Assembly: GCF_009296165.1 (NCBI RefSeq)
Contig: NZ_VUAZ01000049.1
Span: 1-51,898, forward strand
Length of the DNA stretch: 51,898 bases
From: Pseudomonas kitaguniensis
GTDB lineage: Bacteria > Pseudomonadota > Gammaproteobacteria > Pseudomonadales > Pseudomonadaceae
Reading direction: 5' to 3'
Shown: piece by piece, positions 1 through 6,773 of the stretch
Layout of the letters: every line of letters starts with the position of its first letter
How positions within the stretch are numbered: the stretch's first letter is position 1
Position numbers and translations under genes: made by a program
Notes under the pieces: model-generated
Told to the model about the DNA's origin: nothing
What the model saw: only the letters and a program-made list of their open reading frames with translations
Databases searched by the model: none

Positions 1-354
1 GTTGGGTCAGTCAACTCATGTATCAACTGTAAAAACTGCTATCGGGAGCAAGCCCCCTCCCAACAAAAAGCAAAAAAAGCAGTCTGCCATGTATGCAAAA
101 CCCGCCCTTGATCTGCTTCAACCACTCAGGCCGGCTTCCGGTCCTTTCAAAAGTGACTCGCTGTAAGAGCGGAACCGATACAAACCATCACCCAGACAAC
201 GGATATGTACGAAAATCCAAAGAACACATCGAACCCGCTTGCTGCGCGAAAGCGCCACATCAAAGATCCAATCCAACCACTCAGCGTCCTGACAATAAAC
301 GGCAGCAATGTTAGCGTGCTTACCATTCTTCAGTAGTCGATGAGCCCGCCTGCC
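1..354. other. Intergenic region with a REP-like element, no supportable gene
   Basis: The left edge shows no convincing coding region. Short open frames here have no recognisable family and no ribosome-binding site. Positions 38-66 (core gggagcaagccccctccca) match the core of the common P. fluorescens REP element read on the opposite strand. The remainder carries nothing I recognise. Confidence 0.5.
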
Positions 355-1329
355 ATGAAAAAGACCGTCCTCGCCTTCAGCCGCGTCACCCCGCAAATGA
401 TCGAACGCCTGCAACAGGATTTCGACGTCATCGCCCCGGACCCCAAGCGCGGCGACCTCAACGCTCAATTCAACGAAGCCCTGCCCCACGCCCACGGCCT
501 GATCGGTGTAGGCCGCAAACTCGGCCGCGCGCAGCTCGAAGGCGCGAGCAAGCTTGAAGTGGTCTCCAGCGTCTCCGTAGGCTACGACAACTACGACGTA
601 GCGTACTTTAACGAACGCGGGATCATGCTCACCAACACCCCCGATGTACTCACCGAAAGCACCGCCGACCTGGCCTTTGCCTTGCTGATGAGCAGCGCGC
701 GCCGCGTGGCCGAGCTGGACGCCTGGACCAAGGCCGGCCAGTGGAAAGCCAGCGTCGGCGCGCCATTGTTCGGCTGCGATGTACACGGCAAGACCCTCGG
801 TATCGTCGGCATGGGCAACATCGGCGCAGCCGTGGCCCGGCGTGGGCGACTGGGTTTCAACATGCCGATCCTGTACAGCGGTAACAGCCACAAACCCGCG
901 CTGGAACAGGAACTGGGCGCGCAATTTCGCAGCCTCGACCAATTGCTGGCCGAGTCGGACTTCGTCTGCCTGGTGGTGCCGTTAAGCGAGAAGACTCGCC
1001 ACCTGATCAGCACGCGCGAGCTGGGCCTGATGAAGCCCGGCGCAATCCTGATCAACATTTCGCGTGGCCCGGTCGTAGACGAACCGGCGCTGATCGAAGC
1101 CCTGCAAAGCCAACGCATTCGTGGCGTCGGACTAGATGTGTATGAGCAGGAGCCGCTGGCTGAGTCGCCACTGTTCCAACTGAGCAACGCCGTGACCTTG
1201 CCGCATATCGGCTCGGCCACCCATGAAACGCGTGAAGCCATGGCCAACCGCGCGTTGCAAAACCTGCGCAGCGCCCTGCTCGGCCAGCGCCCGCAGGACC
1301 TGGTGAACCCGCAGGTGTGGAAAGGCTGA
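355..1329 (+). CDS. D-2-hydroxyacid dehydrogenase (GhrB/2-ketogluconate reductase-like)
   Basis: This is an NAD(P)H-dependent D-isomer-specific 2-hydroxyacid dehydrogenase, 324 aa from the ATG at 355, the same length as E. coli GhrB. An in-frame ATG at 340 would add five residues; neither start has a clear Shine-Dalgarno sequence. The nucleotide-binding motif GMGNIG is at residues 152-157. The catalytic triad is visible as R237 (in NISRGPVVDE), E266 (DVYEQEP) and H284 (LPHIGSAT). The family reduces glyoxylate, hydroxypyruvate or 2-ketogluconate in the cytoplasm, and sequence alone does not fix the substrate. It stands alone: a hairpin repeat follows at 1351-1381 and the next gene has its own promoter. 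Confidence 0.9.
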   Translation: MKKTVLAFSRVTPQMIERLQQDFDVIAPDPKRGDLNAQFNEALPHAHGLIGVGRKLGRAQLEGASKLEVVSSVSVGYDNYDVAYFNERGIMLTNTPDVLTESTADLAFALLMSSARRVAELDAWTKAGQWKASVGAPLFGCDVHGKTLGIVGMGNIGAAVARRGRLGFNMPILYSGNSHKPALEQELGAQFRSLDQLLAESDFVCLVVPLSEKTRHLISTRELGLMKPGAILINISRGPVVDEPALIEALQSQRIRGVGLDVYEQEPLAESPLFQLSNAVTLPHIGSATHETREAMANRALQNLRSALLGQRPQDLVNPQVWKG

Positions 1330-1350
1330 CACCACCACTTCCAGGCGAAT

Positions 1351-1381
1351 GATCGTTCCCGTGCTCTGCGTGAGAACGATC
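1351..1381. repeat. Hairpin repeat of the GATCGTTCCC...GAACGATC type
   Basis: An 8-bp inverted repeat, GATCGTTC (1351-1358) and GAACGATC (1374-1381), surrounds CTCTGCGT. This is a degenerate copy of a dispersed Pseudomonas hairpin repeat. A half-copy with the same GCTCTGCGT core lies near the other end of the window at about 51739-51762. It could also act as a weak terminator for the dehydrogenase gene, although no T-run follows. Confidence 0.5.
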
Positions 1382-1415
1382 AGTTGCGCTGGTGACAACG
1401 ATCATCAAATCCGGT

Positions 1416-1442
1416 TAAAGCCTGGCGCTGACAAGTCGATAA
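1416..1442 (+). promoter_or_regulatory. Sigma-28 (FliA) promoter of cheV
   Basis: TAAAGCCT, an 11-nt spacer, then GTCGATAA. The enterobacterial/pseudomonad FliA consensus is TAAAGTTT-N11-GCCGATAA. The spacer is exact and 13 of 16 consensus positions match. It lies about 40 bp upstream of the cheV ATG, which fits flagellar-regulon control of a chemotaxis gene. Confidence 0.75.
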
Positions 1443-1482
1443 CCCTCTATAGATTGTCTTCCCTGATCCACAGAAGGTTTTT

Positions 1483-2385
1483 ATGTCCACCACCAAAGCC
1501 CGCGCAGACTCACTCTCGCTTCTGCTGTTTACCTTGCGCAGCGGCAAGCTGATGGCCATCAATCTGTTGAAAGTCAGCGAAATTATCCCCTGCCCACCGC
1601 TGACCAAGCTGCCGGAGTCGCACCCTCACGTCAAAGGCATCGCCACCCTGCGCGGTGCGTCGCTGTCGGTGATCGACCTGAGCCGCGCGCTGGGCGAAAT
1701 GCCCTTGGAAGACCCGAACGGCGGCTGCCTGATCGTCACCGATGTCAGCCGCTCCAAGCAGGGCTTGCACGTGCAAGCGGTGAGCAAAATTGTGCACTGC
1801 CTGACCACCGACATTCGCCCGCCGCCCTATGGCTCCGGCGGCAATCGCTCGTTTATCACCGGTGTTACTCAGGTTGAAGGCGGGCTGGTGCAGGTGCTGG
1901 ACATCGAAAAGGTTATCCACGGTATCGCGCCGGCCCCGATTGAAGTGGCGCCGACCGACCTGACCATGGAAGAGGCCGAAGTGCTGGGCAACGCGCGAAT
2001 TTTGGTAGTAGACGACAGCCAAGTGGCCTTGCAGCAATCGGTCCACACCTTGCGCAACCTCGGCCTGACGTGCCACACCGCCCGCAGCGCCAAGGAAGCG
2101 ATTGACGTGCTGCTGGAATTGCAGGGCACTGTCGAGCAGATCAACGTGATGGTATCGGACATCGAAATGTCCGAAATGGACGGTTACGCCCTCACCCGCA
2201 CCCTGCGCGAAACCCCGGATTTCCAGGAGCTTTACGTGCTGTTGCACACCTCCCTGGACAGCGCCATGAACAGCGAAAAAGCCCGCCTGGCCGGGGCCGA
2301 CGCGGTGCTGACGAAGTTTTCCTCGCCCGAACTGACCAAATGCCTGGTGATTGCTGCGCAGACCGTGGCGCAAAAAGGCCTGTAA
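1483..2385 (+). CDS. cheV: Chemotaxis coupling protein CheV (CheW-receiver fusion)
   Basis: CheV couples chemoreceptors to the CheA kinase and can itself be phosphorylated. The 300-aa protein has an N-terminal CheW-like domain (about residues 12-150) and a C-terminal receiver domain (about 172-295). The receiver has the acidic pair D177-D178, the phosphoacceptor D226 in VSDIEMSEMDG, T256 and conserved K278. The start has a good ribosome-binding site (AGAAGG, 6 nt before the ATG) and a sigma-28 promoter just upstream. The acetyltransferase gene begins 3 nt after its stop, so the two are probably co-transcribed. No cheA or cheW gene lies nearby, which is usual for cheV in pseudomonads. Confidence 0.95.
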   Translation: MSTTKARADSLSLLLFTLRSGKLMAINLLKVSEIIPCPPLTKLPESHPHVKGIATLRGASLSVIDLSRALGEMPLEDPNGGCLIVTDVSRSKQGLHVQAVSKIVHCLTTDIRPPPYGSGGNRSFITGVTQVEGGLVQVLDIEKVIHGIAPAPIEVAPTDLTMEEAEVLGNARILVVDDSQVALQQSVHTLRNLGLTCHTARSAKEAIDVLLELQGTVEQINVMVSDIEMSEMDGYALTRTLRETPDFQELYVLLHTSLDSAMNSEKARLAGADAVLTKFSSPELTKCLVIAAQTVAQKGL

Positions 2386-2388
2386 ACA

Positions 2389-2871
2389 GTGGCGGAGTAC
2401 TTTCAACTGTTGCGCCGCGACCTCACCGGCAGCCTGCCCGCGCCGCAGTGGCCGGCGGGTACTCGGCTGGCGCATTACCGCGACGAACTGGCCCCGGCGA
2501 TTCATGCCGTGTTGCGCTTGGGCGAGGCGCAAGGCGGCGGCCGTGTCGCCAGCCTTGAGCAATGGCGCCAACGGTTCCTGACCGATGCCGAGTTCGACCC
2601 GACGCTGTGCCTGGTGGCCAGTCATGGCGACGGCATTCTTGGCGTCGCGCACTGCTGGACCAGCGCGTTTATCAAGAACCTGTGCATACACCCCGCCGCG
2701 CAGGGCCAAGGGCTGGGCCGCGCGTTGTTGCTGCAGGCTTTTGCGGTGTTCAAGCAGCGCGGCGAACCGTGGGTCGACCTCAAGGTGCGCGAAAGCAACG
2801 CGCGCGCCCGGCAACTGTACGAAAGCGCGGGCATGGTGTTTGTGCTGCGCGACCGGATGCCCGAGGCCTGA
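2389..2871 (+). CDS. GNAT-family N-acetyltransferase
   Basis: A 160-aa protein with the GNAT acetyl-CoA-binding loop QGQGLGR at residues 105-111, preceded by the beta-strand IKNLCIHPAA and followed by the C-terminal motif ARQLYESAGM. It starts with GTG only 3 nt after the cheV stop, with AAGG about 11 nt upstream inside the end of cheV, so expression is probably coupled to cheV. The acceptor substrate cannot be read from sequence. A link to chemotaxis is suggested only by position. Confidence 0.85.
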   Translation: MAEYFQLLRRDLTGSLPAPQWPAGTRLAHYRDELAPAIHAVLRLGEAQGGGRVASLEQWRQRFLTDAEFDPTLCLVASHGDGILGVAHCWTSAFIKNLCIHPAAQGQGLGRALLLQAFAVFKQRGEPWVDLKVRESNARARQLYESAGMVFVLRDRMPEA

Positions 2872-2979
2872 CCGTCGCTGGCGCATAACTTGCTTGCCAA
2901 GTGTGTGAGCAGTGCGAAGAGGTAAAAACCCGTCACTGTTCAAGAGTGCCCTCTGACCTTGCCTGGTGACAGAACCTCC

Positions 2980-3723
2980 ATGAACACTCATTTTTCCTGC
3001 GTGGGTTGCGGCAAATGCTGCACCGACCATCATGTGCCACTGACCCTCGAAGAGGCCCGCCAGTGGGCGGCGGACGGCGGTAACGTCATCGTTCTGGTGG
3101 AAGGTTTTCTGGGCACCGGCCTGGGCTTGCCCGTGCAACAACGCGAACACGCGCAGCGGCGCTCGGTGGTTGTGCCTTGCGGCAGCGCCGAGGCGTTTGT
3201 GGCGATTACCTTTGCCGCCTACAACACGGGGCGCTGCCGGAATCTTGACGAAGACAACCTGTGCCGCATCTATGAACGTCGCCCGCTGGTGTGCCGCATC
3301 TACCCGATGGAGATCAACCCGCACATCCCGCTCAGCCCTGCCGCCAAGGACTGCCCGCCGGAATCCTGGGAACAAGGCCCTGCGCTGATCGTCGGTGGGC
3401 AATTGGTGGACCTGGAGTTGGCTGACTTAATCAGCCGCTCACGCCAGGCCGACCGTGACGACGTGCACACCAAGGAGGCGGTGTGCGCCTTGCTGGGTAT
3501 TCGCACCACGGCGCTCAAGGGCGACGGGTTTACCGCGTACCTGCCGGACATGCACGCGTTTGCGCAGGCAATCGAGTTGGCCGCTGACCAGCCGAGCGTG
3601 GCCAATGAGTGGGTGTTCCACGTCTCCGGGATGGACATCGCCGAACAATTGCTCGACGCCGGGGCGCAGCTTGCCACCGAGGTGCCGGCCAACTATGCGT
3701 TTATCTCGTTGCGCGCCGCTTAA
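2980..3723 (+). CDS. YkgJ-family cysteine-cluster protein
   Basis: A 247-aa protein with the CxxCGKCC signature at residues 7-14 and the downstream pattern CRNLDEDNLCRIYERRPLVC, typical of the YkgJ (CxxCxxCC) family. These cysteines probably bind an Fe-S cluster or zinc; the cellular role is not established. The ATG at 2980 is preferred over an upstream TTG because the family starts shortly before the first cysteine motif. The gene is monocistronic. Its last 22 bases overlap the end of the decayed solute-binding-protein gene on the other strand. Confidence 0.85.
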   Translation: MNTHFSCVGCGKCCTDHHVPLTLEEARQWAADGGNVIVLVEGFLGTGLGLPVQQREHAQRRSVVVPCGSAEAFVAITFAAYNTGRCRNLDEDNLCRIYERRPLVCRIYPMEINPHIPLSPAAKDCPPESWEQGPALIVGGQLVDLELADLISRSRQADRDDVHTKEAVCALLGIRTTALKGDGFTAYLPDMHAFAQAIELAADQPSVANEWVFHVSGMDIAEQLLDAGAQLATEVPANYAFISLRAA

Positions 3724-4025
3724 CCGGCGACGGGCCCAGGTAAGCCAGGGTAATGGCCGCGTATTTGCCAGTGTCTTTCAAGCGTTGCAGTGCCTTGTTC
3801 AGCGCCGCGGTCAGTTCAGGGGTGGCTTTGCGCGTAGCACTCGATGTTCAGGCCTGCGAGTTCACCTTGGGCGTCGTGGAATTTAAGGGGCGGTACATCC
3901 GCCTCGACCCCGAAGCGTATTTCGGGCCGCAGGTTATCGGCTGGGGGCGCAACCGCGCAGCCCGCACCGACCAGTAAAATCAGAAAAAACGTCGTCAGTG
4001 TCAGCAGTTGTCTTGCCGTAGTCAT
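3701..4025 (-). pseudogene. Remnant of a family-3 solute-binding protein (internal deletion plus frameshift)
   Basis: Reading leftward from the ATG at 4025, the first about 70 residues are a typical secreted start (MTTARQLLTLTTFF..., VGAGC) and the first SBP strand (RFGVEADVPPLKFHDAQGELAGLNIE). The frame then stops after eight unrelated residues. In another frame, directly after the junction, lies a typical SBP C-terminus (RKATPELTAALNKAL, LKDTGKYAAITLAYLG) ending at TAA 3701-3703. About 150-180 central residues are missing, so the gene lost its middle and its frame at about 3838-3842. The intact paralogue lies 180 bp upstream on the same strand, suggesting decay after a tandem duplication. 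The protein could not bind ligand. Confidence 0.8.
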
Positions 4026-4203
4026 ATACCCGTCCAATGCCAAAGTAGTGTGAGGCATGCGGGCCACGTAACGCATGGCCAAAACGCCGCAGACGTTTTA
4101 ACAAGCACTGGCCGGTCTTTAACTGCGACTCGCCTGTTTAGTTCGTAGGCAAATTCCCAAAGTAGGGGTAGACGCGTTAGCGCCCTGGTGGCGTTTGCCG
4201 CCG

Positions 4204-4998
4204 TTAGCCATCGCTGGCTTCCAGTCGGTAGTGCGCAAGAATTCGCTGGTACTCGCCGCTGTGCATGAGTTGTTCCAGCGCATGGTTAAGTTGATCGCGC
4301 AGCTCGGTATCAGGCTTGCGCAGCGCAATCGCCACGCCGTCGCCAAGCAGATCAGCCGACACCGCCGGGCCCAGAAAGTCGAAATCCTGGCCTTCAGTGG
4401 TGTCGAGCAATGCCTGGCGGATTTCTACGGTGCCTTGCAACGTCGCATCGATATGGCCCGCCACCAGGCTGCGAGCCAGTTCATCGTTGAGCCAAAAGCT
4501 CTGGATACTCACGCCGGACGGCGCCCAGTGGGATTGAGCAAACGCTTCACGGTTGCTGCCCAGCAGCACGCCGACGCGCTTGCCTTTGAGCGAGCGCACG
4601 GTCGGCAGCAACCCTGATGTTTTGCGCGCCACCAAGCGGGTGGTGAACGGATAAAGATTATCGGTGAAATTCACCCGTTGGCGCCGCCTCGACGTGGCGG
4701 CTATGCCCATGATTGCATCGAACTGGCGGGCCTCCAGGGCTGCAAAATTTTCCACGACAACCTGATCGACCCAGGTACAGCGCACGTTGAGCTGTTGGCA
4801 CAAGGCATTGCCCAAATCGATGTTCAAACCCACCAGCTGACCTTGCTGATTACGGCTTTGAAAAGGCGGGAATTGCGCGGCGACCGCGAAACGCAGGGCG
4901 CGCGGTGATTCTTCAGCTGTCGCAGGGGCGCAAAAAACAGCGGCCAGGACCAATAAGGCAGGCGCAACAGAGACCCGTACTAAGACCACAGCGAACAT
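4204..4998 (-). CDS. Periplasmic substrate-binding protein, SBP_bac_3 family
   Basis: A 264-aa secreted protein. The N-terminal signal peptide probably cleaves after ATA in CAPATAEES. The mature part begins LRFAVAAQFPPFQ and continues with GLNIDLGNALCQQL, FDAIMGIAATSRRRQRVNFT and a C-terminal helix ending GEYQRILAHYRL, all typical of family-3 polar amino-acid-type binding proteins. There are no ABC permease or ATPase genes beside it, so it is an orphan that may serve a distant transporter or a sensor. AAGG lies directly before the ATG at 4998, so a slightly later GTG start is possible. Confidence 0.85.
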   Translation of the reverse strand: MFAVVLVRVSVAPALLVLAAVFCAPATAEESPRALRFAVAAQFPPFQSRNQQGQLVGLNIDLGNALCQQLNVRCTWVDQVVVENFAALEARQFDAIMGIAATSRRRQRVNFTDNLYPFTTRLVARKTSGLLPTVRSLKGKRVGVLLGSNREAFAQSHWAPSGVSIQSFWLNDELARSLVAGHIDATLQGTVEIRQALLDTTEGQDFDFLGPAVSADLLGDGVAIALRKPDTELRDQLNHALEQLMHSGEYQRILAHYRLEASDG

Positions 4999-5026
4999 CC
5001 TTTTCCAGAAAGACCAGCGTCACCAC

Positions 5027-5052
5027 GCCCCGGCCCCAAAAAACCGGGGCGA
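5027..5052 (-). other. GC-rich hairpin in the leader of the solute-binding-protein gene
   Basis: GCCCCGG and CCGGGGC form a 7-bp perfect stem around a loop that contains the run of T on the minus strand. It lies about 30 nt upstream of the ATG at 4998 and downstream of the 77-aa gene. It could end transcription of that gene or structure the leader; no U-tract follows the stem, so a strong terminator is unlikely. Confidence 0.35.
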
Positions 5053-5155
5053 AGCCAATGTGATGCAAGCTTTCTAGAACCGACCGTAGCGCTACAAGCA
5101 GAATTATCAGCAAGCGTTGTAGGCAAATGCCGATACGGTGTACGGATTTTTAGCC

Positions 5156-5389
5156 TCAGCGTTTACCCATCGAACGGCGAGTACCCGGCGGAGCCATGCC
5201 TGGCGACTTGGTATGGCCGTTTTTAGCGCCATTTTTGTACCGGGGCTGGGCGGCATTTTTGGCCCCGGCCAATTCACCCGGTTTGAACGGAAACTTGAAC
5301 GCCGGGATCTCGGCTTGTTCAACGCTTGCAGCGTCGGCCGGGTCGACGAGGTCGGTCGCTTCAACAGGCGGTTGTGTCGGGGAAGTCAT
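5156..5389 (-). CDS. Small hypothetical protein (77 aa), basic C-terminus
   Basis: A short open frame with a good ribosome-binding site (GGAG, 5 nt before the ATG). The N-terminal half is acidic and proline-rich (PPVEATDLVDPADAASVE). The C-terminal half is basic and low in complexity (KNGAKNGHTK, ending PPGTRRSMGKR). No membrane segment or known domain is visible. It resembles the small conserved hypothetical proteins of the P. fluorescens group, but I cannot name a family. Such a composition suggests a disordered protein, perhaps binding nucleic acid; this is inference. Confidence 0.65.
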   Translation of the reverse strand: MTSPTQPPVEATDLVDPADAASVEQAEIPAFKFPFKPGELAGAKNAAQPRYKNGAKNGHTKSPGMAPPGTRRSMGKR

Positions 5390-5478
5390 AAGGGCTCCGG
5401 CGCAGCTATAGGTGTAAAACCGCGAGTATACCGGGGCCGGGGCTGCAAGCGGTAAGCTTCAAGCGACAGGTTAACAAC

Positions 5479-5537
5479 GTTAGCTGTCACGGCTGTCAGT
5501 TAGCCGTCACGATCCTGACCGGCTTATAGCGCTATAA
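5479..5537. promoter_or_regulatory. Repeats and palindrome upstream of the RND operon (putative operators)
   Basis: Three GCYGTCA repeats occur at 5483-5489, 5492-5498 and 5503-5509. The outer two sit inside a 13-bp near-perfect direct repeat (GTTAGCTGTCACG at 5479, GTTAGCCGTCACG at 5499) spaced 20 bp, two helical turns. A perfect 14-bp palindrome TTATAGCGCTATAA follows at 5524-5537. OmpR-type regulators usually bind direct repeats, and such a regulator is encoded at the end of this operon, so autoregulation is plausible but unproven. Confidence 0.45.
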
Positions 5538-5606
5538 AGCACTCATACACATTCTAACTTGCGGCTTGCAGCTAGAAACCTGCAACCGCGCCTACGGCGT
5601 AATCCC

Positions 5607-6773
5607 ATGCACATTCAACGCAAAACTGCCCTGATAGTGGGTGTCGTCGTGGTAGTGGCGATTGCAGCCTGGGCACTGACCCGGCCGGCCAAGACCAAAC
5701 TGGCGGCGCCCACCGCGATTCCGGTACGCGTGGTCAGCGTTACGCAACAGGACGTGCCGCGGTTTGTCAGTGGTATCGGCTCGGTGCTGTCGATGCACAG
5801 TGTGGTGATTCGCCCGCAAGTCGATGGCATCCTCACCCAATTGCTGGTCAAGGAAGGCCAACAGGTCAAGGCCGGCGACCTGTTGGCGAGTATTGATGAC
5901 CGTTCGATCCGCGCCAGCCTCGACCAGGCCAAGGCGCAACTCGGCGAAAGCCAGGCGCAACTGCAAGTGGCGCTGGTGAACCTCAAACGTTACAAGGAAC
6001 TGAGCATCGACAACGGCGTGTCGAAGCAGACCTATGACCAGCAACAAGCGCTGGTCAACCAACTGAAGGCCACGGCGCAGGGCAATCAGGCGGCGATTGA
6101 TTCGGCTCAGGTGCAGCTTTCCTACACGCAAATTCGCTCGCCGGTCACAGGTCGCGTCGGCATTCGCAATGTGGATGAAGGCAACTTCCTGCGCATGAGT
6201 GACGCCCAAGGCCTGTTTTCCGTGACGCAAATCGACCCGATCAGCGTCGAGTTTTCCTTGCCGCAACAGATGCTGCCGACCCTGCAAGGCCTGATCGCGG
6301 CGCCTGCCCAGGCCAGCGTCGATGCCTACCTGGGCGCCGACACCGACGGCCAGACCGGCGACTTGCTCGGTGAAGGCCACTTGAGCCTGATTGACAACCA
6401 GATCAGCTCCAGCACCGGCACCTTGCGCGCCAAGGCTGAGTTCACCAACGCCTCGCAGCGCCTGTGGCCGGGGCAACTGGTGACCATCAAGATTCAAACC
6501 GCCCTCGACAAAAATGCTTTGGTAGTGCCGCCGACCGTGGTGCAACGTGGCCTGGACACGCATTTTGTGTACCGGGTAAACGCTGACAAAGTTGAGGTGG
6601 TGCCGGTGCAGGTGGTCTACCAGAACAGCGACCTGAACATCATCAAGGGCGTGCAAGCCGGCGATGTGCTGGTCAGCGATGGCCAGTCGCGCCTCAAGGC
6701 CGGTGCCCAGGTCGAAGTGCTCAAGGAACCGCCGCAGGTAATTCAGACCGTCGATGCCAAGGTGCAACGATGA
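5607..6773 (+). CDS. RND efflux periplasmic adaptor subunit (MexM-like)
   Basis: A 388-aa membrane-fusion protein that would link the inner-membrane pump to an outer-membrane channel. It has an N-terminal anchor (TALIVGVVVVVAIAAWAL, about residues 6-24), the first lipoyl half-motif (QVDGILTQLLVKEGQQVKAG), an alpha-hairpin rich in A, Q and K (about 95-150), and the second lipoyl half (SYTQIRSPVTGRVG) before the beta-barrel and membrane-proximal domains. The ATG at 5607 is chosen over an upstream TTG at 5559 because the anchor starts right after it. The next gene starts 4 nt before this stop. The order adaptor, pump, response regulator, sensor matches the MexMN locus (PA1435-PA1438) as I know it. 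No outer-membrane channel gene is present. Confidence 0.9.
   Translation: MHIQRKTALIVGVVVVVAIAAWALTRPAKTKLAAPTAIPVRVVSVTQQDVPRFVSGIGSVLSMHSVVIRPQVDGILTQLLVKEGQQVKAGDLLASIDDRSIRASLDQAKAQLGESQAQLQVALVNLKRYKELSIDNGVSKQTYDQQQALVNQLKATAQGNQAAIDSAQVQLSYTQIRSPVTGRVGIRNVDEGNFLRMSDAQGLFSVTQIDPISVEFSLPQQMLPTLQGLIAAPAQASVDAYLGADTDGQTGDLLGEGHLSLIDNQISSSTGTLRAKAEFTNASQRLWPGQLVTIKIQTALDKNALVVPPTVVQRGLDTHFVYRVNADKVEVVPVQVVYQNSDLNIIKGVQAGDVLVSDGQSRLKAGAQVEVLKEPPQVIQTVDAKVQR

Noticed and set aside
93..314. A 73-residue open frame at the left edge
   Set aside because: No ribosome-binding site, no family, and composition typical of non-coding sequence.
1510..3402. A 630-residue open frame on the minus strand opposite cheV, the acetyltransferase and the cysteine-cluster gene
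   Set aside because: It is a GC-rich antisense shadow: rich in H, R, Q and A, no domain, no ribosome-binding site, and it covers three well-supported genes.
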